Of a DNA stretch of 64,000 nt, positions 57,953 through 64,000 are shown in pieces; position 1 is the stretch's first letter; each line of letters begins with the position of its first letter. A program made the translations under genes and the position numbers. The notes below the pieces were generated by a model, which ran no database searches, had not been told where the DNA came from, and worked only from the letters and a program-made list of their open reading frames with translations. Origin of the DNA: Protoeuglena noctilucae (Eukaryota > Chlorophyta > Pedinophyceae > Marsupiomonadales > Marsupiomonadaceae); the NCBI GenBank assembly GCA_958009085.1, contig OY253682.1, forward strand, positions 124,001 through 188,000. The letters are read 5' to 3'.

Positions 57953-59494
57953 ATGGAGGAGGAGACGGGGGGCGGCATGCCCATGATGCGGGTGCCCAGG
58001 CAGGAGGAGTACTTTGACAGGGAGCATGTGAGCACCGTCTCATCTCCGACCTTGCAGCGGGGCTACCATCGCGCTCTCCCCGCAACGGGGAGCCTCCCCG
58101 CCCTCGTCATGCGCAGGTCCTGGGCCGGGACGCGACCAGCGTCTTCCCTTCGCTGGCGACGAAGTGGCAGAAGACAACGGGGATGCCGATGATGGACCCG
58201 GAGCAGGTCGAGCGCATCCTGGGCACCCAGTCCAAGTTTGTTTCCGGTGTGCCGCCCTCCGCTGCCCGCGCCCGCGCGCCAGCGTCCCGCCAATCGCCCT
58301 CCGTCGCACCTGTGACACCGTGCGCTGCCGCAGAGTCCGAGCTGCGGGAGATTCGCGCGCAGCGGGAGGACCGAGAGGCCGCCGAAGCGCCGGCACCCGT
58401 GAAGTCGCTGGCGGAGCAGCTGGAGGAGCACAAGAAGGCCAAGGAGGCGGCGATGGCGGAGCGGGACAAGATCATGCGTAAGGGGAAGAACCGGCCGCTG
58501 ACCGAGGTGGGGACCCGCACCTCGCAGTGAGCGTTGGGCGCGTCGCAGGGCTGAGCATGCGCGAAATGTCATTGCCCCGGAGGTGCACTCACTAGAGCAG
58601 GCGACGCTCGCTGCAGGACGAGCTGGAGTTTATTGAGCGGCTGGAGGACACGGCGGGGGACGCGGAGCGGGAGCTGCGCCTCGCGGAGAAACGTGCTATG
58701 GCCGCGTTCCAGGCGGCGCGAGTGCAGAGGAGCGAGGCTGCGGGGGCGGAGGCGGAGGACGCGGGGACGAGTGGGTGAGTGGCGGCTGCGGCGTGGGCCA
58801 TTGGTGGGCGGAGGATGGAGGCACGCAATGCCGGAGCGTGTTTTGCATGAGGAGTCCTTGCATGCTCTTTGCACAGAGCATGGGAAGTGTTAATCGACTC
58901 CGCCAGCTTTTGGCTCCGCCATCCATGACTCGATTTACATCCCCTGCTTCGTTGCAGAGCGTCCGTCTCTGCCGCTGCGAGGGCCGCATCGCCCCTGGCA
59001 CCCGCACTGGCGCCCGCTGGCAAGAAGGGGCCAGCGAGGGCAAGGGTGGCTGCCAAGCGCAAGTACAAGACAGGACCGGGCGCCGACGCCTCATCGTCCA
59101 GGGAAACGGAGCGGGAAGGGATGGGGGGTGACGGGGCAGGGGTGCGGGAGCAGGGAGCGGTGCAGGGGCAGGGAGCAGTGCAGTCGTCAGACGGGGGCCG
59201 GCTGGCAGAGGTGAGAGATGGGGCAGTGCAATGGCTGCGCCAGGGCAGCGCAAGATGCAGGGCAGGGGAGTACGGAGTCTAGGACAGAGCTGTCGTTGCA
59301 AGGGCGGCGATGGGGCTGGCAAATTGCACGTTTTGGGCTCAAAGCTACAACAATTACCACTGCCCCCTTCATCGCAGGAGTCTCATGGGGCGGGTGCAGG
59401 CGGCAGGGTGGGGGTGGCGCCGGGTGGGGGCGGGGATGACCCTGGCGGCCTGGGGGTGCTGACGGGGTACGGCAGCTCGAGCGAAAGCGATTGA
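57953..59494 (+). CDS. PIP30/FAM192A (NIP30-domain) homologue
   Basis: Six exons: 57953-58027, 58117-58246, 58334-58506, 58617-58774, 58958-59210, 59378-59494. They encode 301 residues and end in TGA. The NIP30 domain is recognisable: FVSESELREIRAQREDREA, KSLAEQLEEHKKAKEAAMAE, and RPLTEDELEFIERLED, corresponding to FVSEAEL, LYERLQEQK and GLDEDETNFLDE of the animal protein. A basic patch (KKGPARARVAAKRKYK) and a Ser/Glu terminus (GSSSESD) match the nuclear signal and the acidic tail by which animal PIP30 regulates the nuclear proteasome activator PA28-gamma. The first 70 residues (DATSVFPSLATKWQKTTGMP) are an extra N-terminal segment not known to me from animals. Function in algae is unknown. 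Confidence 0.78.
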
Positions 59495-61280
59495 TGGTAT
59501 CTATTAGTATCTGTCATGGTTCCCTGAGGGTTAGAGAGCAGGAACGAGACAAGCCGTTGTCACGACAGTGTGCTAGCACCAGCGCCTTCTTGCTCTGCTC
59601 CTTCCTTTGCACCTGTAGATTTCTGTCGAACCGTTTTTCTCGATTGGATGTTCTCAAACGCCGTTCACCTTCAATTGCTTTACCGTGCAAGGCCACTAAA
59701 ACGTCTGCCCAGCTGCAGCCAGGAGACGTCGCAAGGGGCCATGGGGGCTACAGAGAGGCGTCGAGCGGAGTGCAAAGCTCGAGAGAGACCACATGAGAGC
59801 CGGCCACTGCCCCGAGGGGCGGTGGGACCTCGTGGCGCCCCCGCGACGCAGCGTCCCGTCAGAGCGGGGCAGTCGCTGAGCGGCCGTGGCTGGCCGAGGG
59901 GCGGTGGTCTGTGGCGATCGGCGACGGCGGGAAAGGGCGGGCCTGGGATCGACGCGGAGAGACCCGAGGCGGGCGCCCGAGGACGGCTACGAGGGGCGAC
60001 GAGGATGCTCCTCGCGTGCCAGTGACACCGCGGGATGTGGCTGGAAACGCGGCAGGCTGCGTGAGAGCGGCGCTCTGGCCGCGGCGCCGCCGGGAGGCGA
60101 CGTGGCGATGTGGCCGGGCTGAGGTTGCCGGGCGCTGAGCTCGGAGCTCGGGCGGTGGCCAGCACGAAGGCAGCAAAGCCAGGAGCGGAACGGAAGGCAA
60201 TGAGGCATGGAGCGCAGGCACGTCTAGGGCGCATCATGCAATGCGCAGGCAACTCCAGAGGCATCCACGGGCATGGAACATGGGACTAGGATGGGCGGGG
60301 CAATGGGAGGGGAAGCGAGGGGAGGGAAAAGCGCACGCTGCCGGCGGACAGCGCGCACGCCGCTGAAGTGGGTCGAGTGGGCCCTCTATGCTAGAGACGC
60401 TGCGAACCCAGTCGCGCTCTGGGCGCTACGGCGGCGGGGAAGGGAGGTGGACACAGGGCCGCCGCACATGCAACGGGGCGCTGTGCAGGGAAGAGGGGCC
60501 AAAGAAGGGTGGGTAGGGCCCCAGGTGCACGCACGCACGTGCTCAAGGAAAGCCGCGCGGGCCGGGAGTGGGTCCCGCGGGCCGCAACGCTGGCGCCAGG
60601 CGCAGCCGCGCCGTTGCGCAGGGCGCGCCAACGCGCATAGGCGCGCTCGCCGTCAGACGACGGCGTAGGAAAACAGGGTACCGCAAACGTGCGTGGTGGT
60701 GGCCCGGGGGCTGTTGTGAAAGGGAAGGGGGGCTAGGCGCGAGAGGGCGCGCCGCGCGACTAGGGCGGACGGGCGAAGGGTCGCTTCGCACCATCACGGC
60801 TAGAGACGGGGCCTCTGGGGAGGCTGCATGAGGGCAACGACAGGGCAGCTAGGCCTGGGACGGAGAGGTTCTCCAGGCGGTGAAAGGGAAAGGCAAGGCG
60901 CCCGTCGGGATTGGGGCTAGCCGGGCGTCGCGAGCAGGCTATTGCGGTGGGCCCGCCGCATGGCACCGGCGCTAGGGCAAAGGTCGCAGGGCAGCCGGGC
61001 CCGCGGAGTTGGGCCGGCGCTGGAGACGGGGGAAGGAGTAACGTGGACGAGGGCAACAGAGGAAGAGAGGGCGCGCAGAGGGGACGCGCCGCTGCGCTCG
61101 CCGCGCCTGTGGTGTGCGGGGAGGGGCGACCTCCCGAGGGTTGCAGGCGCGCGTGAGGGAATGGGAGTGGCCGGAAAGGGGCCGCGATGGGGCGGCGCGC
61201 TCGCGGGAAAACCGACGGTCCGCCCGGAGGCTAGGGGCAGGCTAGGCGAGCGCGCGGGTGCGCCGGGATGGAGTGGCATC
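59495..61280. other. 1.8-kb intergenic region, nothing recognised
   Basis: This GC-rich stretch lies between the PIP30 homologue and the AP2 gene stop codon. Numerous frames are open on both strands but none shows family motifs or good splice sites. Confidence 0.45.
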
Positions 61281-63279
61281 TCACGCCGACTCCTTGACCA
61301 TCTTGCTGATCCTCTTGAGGATTTCCATGGTCACTTCCACGGAAAGGTCGATGGCAAGGGCCTGCGGGCGGGGCGGCAGGCGCAAGGGTCAAGGGTCATG
61401 CAATGCATCCCCATGTTGCGCGTGGGCGTGTGGGCTGGCTGCAGCAGGTGGCTGGCCCTCGCGGCACGCGGCGGCTCGTCACCTGCACCGTCGCGTAGTC
61501 CGCGGGCGGGTAGTTGAGGCATGCGTTGCCGCGCTGACCCCGGCAACCGACGGCCATGACGTCATGGGCCCTCGCAGCCAGGGCGGGGGTCGGGAAGCTC
61601 CCCAAATAGAGTTGCTTCCCGTCGTGCCTGAGAAGGGAGCGAGAGGGCGCGGTGATCGTTGGTGGCAGTCCCGCTGTGCCAGCCGCCTGTCAAGATGAGA
61701 TGGGTCGTGTGGCGAGCGTTGGGTCGCGTGATGCGCATGCGACTGCGCAGAACGCTCACCAGAGGTGCCCCTCGTACATGGCGGTGCGCCGGTGGAAGGT
61801 AACGCCGCGGAAGCTGCGGGGGCGGGCAGGGACGAGCGCATGCCGTGAGGCTGAGCACAGTACACGCTTGCGAGGCACAGTCCGGGATTATGTAAAAGCG
61901 ACATCAATCATAAATCAAACGCAATGCCCCGACTCGTTTCGTTGCCACACACCGCCGCCCGTACTTGCGCCACATGCCGCACAGCCCAGCCCAGCCCAGC
62001 CCACGCGCACCCGCACCTGCCCTTGCGCTTGGCAAATTCGGCGTGCGTCGTGGCACGCGTGCGGAGGACCTCAGGGTCAGACAGCATGACGCGGCAGCAC
62101 TCGTGGAGCAGAGCCTCGCGCGCCGCCTCGTCGACGGGCTCGGGCACGGCCGGGGCAGCCGGGGCAACCTGCAGGTGCGTTGGTGCACACATCAGACATC
62201 GGTTGGGTGGGGCGGTGTGCCAGGGACATGCAAGTCGCGAGAATGAGGGCAGTCAGATGCAAGTGAGATGCGCCGCAATGCCGGGCGGCCGTCAACGAGG
62301 CAGGCTATCTCTCAACCAAACACACACTTGAAATAGCAGTGGCGCGCAGGCGTACATTGCACGCGGCAATCACCTGCGGGATCGCCGCCCACGCCCCCGG
62401 GACCTGGCGCGCGGCGGAACGGGCGATCGGCTCGACGGAAGACACCGCCACCACCGGGCTGGAGGCCGGGGCGACCGTCCCATAGCACGGGGCCACGGGC
62501 GCGACCATTGCATGTGCGACGGCGGGCTGGGCGGGGATGTCCATTACGACCGGCGGCGGAGTGAGGATGCGCGGGGCCGACGCGGGGGCCCGGGGCTCCC
62601 CGGCGACCATGAGCTGGTCCGCTGGGGCAGCGAAGAGCGAGGGCAGGGCCGCGAACGGGTCGTTCTCTGCGCACTCCGGCGTGGGCGCGCTGGTCCGGCG
62701 AGACTTGCCCTCCCGTGCTCCATGGAAGGCCGCGAAAGAGTCGAGGTCGATGGACTGCGGGGAAGTTACGGGGCCAACTGATCAAGTCGCTCTCGCCGGC
62801 CGTCCCCGCCTACTCCCGCAGGCGCTCAACTCCCGCGCCTGCCGCGCAGGTAGAGTGGATCTTCGGAAACTCACAGGTGGCCGCTTCTTGGCTCCGGCGG
62901 GCGACAGGGCGGGGCTGCCGTCCACAGAGACGGCAGTGCTCTCGGCAAGCTTATCCTCCGCGATGCTCCACATCTGCGTCTCCTCGCCGCTGCCAACGGC
63001 ATCCGGAGAGCCGCAGAGCGCGCGCGAGTAGGGCGCGGCGGGCGCTAGCGCCGGGTCCGCGAAGAGCGAGGCGTCCTTTGCAGCGGGCGCTGGAGGGGCG
63101 AGGAACCGCGCCACGTCGGGGTAGCGAGGCGCCGCGGAGGTGTGCGCCATGTTGAGAGAGGAGTCTTCAAGCAGGGAAGTCGCCGTGAAGAGCAAGTCGT
63201 CGGCGGCATCGACCGGGGTCGCCCCGAAGGTCTCGGCCCATTCAAGAAGCCCGTCGTCGAAGTGCAGGCCGTCTGCCAT
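61281..63279 (-). CDS. AP2/ERF-domain transcription factor
   Basis: Six exons: 63279-62875, 62754-62356, 62168-62017, 61813-61760, 61627-61483, 61361-61281. They encode 411 residues and end in TGA. The start ATG (MADGLHFDDGLLEWAETFGA) begins an acidic, activation-domain-like N-terminus, followed by a Pro/Ala-rich linker. One AP2 domain lies near residues 317-385: FRGVTFHRRTAMYEGHLW, then QLYLGSFPTPALAARAHDVM and RGQRGNACLNYP. It keeps the YRGV-, W-, YLG-F-, AA-A-D- and NFP-like landmarks of plant AP2 DNA-binding domains, with H replacing the usual Y in AARAYD. A short C-terminal helix (VEVTMEILKRISKMVKESA) may mediate protein contacts. Targets are unknown. Confidence 0.9.
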
Positions 63280-64000
63280 GGTTGCGCCCGTCAGATTGGA
63301 CTGCGGGAGAGGGGAAGTGCAGGAGAAGGCGTCGTTCCCGCGCAGCGCGGCCCTGAGGTAAACGCACCGCGACCCTCCGTTTTCGGCAAGCCCCCGGAGC
63401 GCAAACGGGCGGGCGCGCGGCCAGTTCAGGGCCGAAAATAAACTCCTGACGCAACTATGGCGACCGCAGCGGCCAGAGGGGCTGCGCGGGGCCCAAGATG
63501 AGGGGTCCGGACCGCGCGCCCAAGGGGAACGTCGACGGGGGGCGCGGCCAGGTCCAGCGGGGGAGATGAGGGGTAAAGACTGCGACTTCGCGTCTCGCGT
63601 GGCCCGAGGCGCGCCGCCTGGGGCGCTCCAGCGCTCGCCCCGCACGGGCACGGAGAGGCTCCGCTCGCGGCATCTCGAGGTCGTGTTAAGATAAGGAAAC
63701 CACAGGGGCATGGGAAATCCGCGCCTCAGCAGCGCGCGGGGCGGCCCGGTCCGGCCCGCGGGCGCCCCAACGACCCGCGACCCGATGGCCATCCGGAGCG
63801 CGGGGCAGCGGTAGAGTGGAAACGTGATAAGTGGGCGGTGACCCGCAAACGACCGGGACGCCGGCCCTGCCCAGACAAAGGTGCGGGAAGGTGGTCCCAG
63901 CGGGGCGTGCGGGCGCGCGGGCATCTGACTCCCTCGCGTCGTCCAGCGACAGGAGTAGATGAGATCTCTCGAGCCTCACCCTCGCTGGAGCAGCTGCGTG
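63280..64000. other. Upstream region of AP2 gene
   Basis: It should hold the AP2 promoter. No other gene was recognised before the window edge. Confidence 0.4.

Noticed and set aside
1-64000. Introner-type mobile introns as the source of intron repeats
   Set aside because: The repeated units match only the adjoining exon edge of the same gene. I saw no sequence shared between different introns.
1-64000. CRISPR arrays, rRNA or tRNA genes, telomeric repeats
   Set aside because: None seen. The C-rich tracts are intron polypyrimidine regions, and no cloverleaf or spaced direct-repeat array was recognised.

Overview
The window is GC-rich nuclear DNA from a photosynthetic eukaryote, most likely a green alga. 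Genes are intron-rich, with introns mostly of about 50-300 nt. The gene set includes a plastid-type NFU iron-sulfur scaffold, a single-domain AP2/ERF transcription factor, a plant-type DUF506 protein, an OSCA/CSC1 channel, ribosomal protein S11 (uS17) and a PRP4 spliceosomal kinase. The lineage is inferred from these families, not from a database search. All gene models below were assembled by hand from reading frame, homology and splice sites. Where summed exon lengths are given they divide by three.

Layout. 1-6.7 kb: two tandem long-chain acyl-CoA synthetase (LACS) genes on the minus strand; the first runs off the left edge. 7.6-12.2 kb: CSC1/OSCA-like channel (+). 12.8-14.4 kb: F-box/ankyrin frame with two in-frame UAR codons (+). 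15.8-17.9 kb: membrane-anchored, plastid-type O-methyltransferase (-). 18.7-20.2 kb: DUF506 protein (+). 21.9-24.1 kb: unrecognised multi-exon gene (-). 24.8-30.35 kb: a DNA transposon with terminal inverted repeats, GATC-rich subterminal arrays and a zinc-finger Plavaka/CACTA-like transposase (-). 31-33.5 kb: Cys-rich zinc-binding protein (+). 34.4-38.4 kb: PRP4 kinase (+). 38.4-41.8 kb: unresolved, with isolated candidate exons on both strands. 41.8-43.2 kb: RPS11 (+). 44.1-56.2 kb: a very large MABP1/WDR62-type WD40 protein (+). 56.5-57.7 kb: NFU (-), head to head with a PIP30/FAM192A homologue (57.95-59.5 kb, +). 61.3-63.3 kb: AP2 factor (-).

Three window-wide patterns are the main discoveries. 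(1) Many introns carry one or two extra, slightly diverged copies of the adjoining exon edge together with its splice site, at spacings of about 50-127 bp. I find ten cases in five unrelated genes. (2) GC-AG introns are unusually common: at least eight can be fixed by reading frame, six of them with a GCGAG donor. (3) Otherwise uninterrupted frames contain single UAG or UAA codons with no frameshift, while almost every well-supported gene ends in UGA. This is compatible with UAR being read as an amino acid, as known in some green algae and ciliates, but nonsense mutations remain possible.
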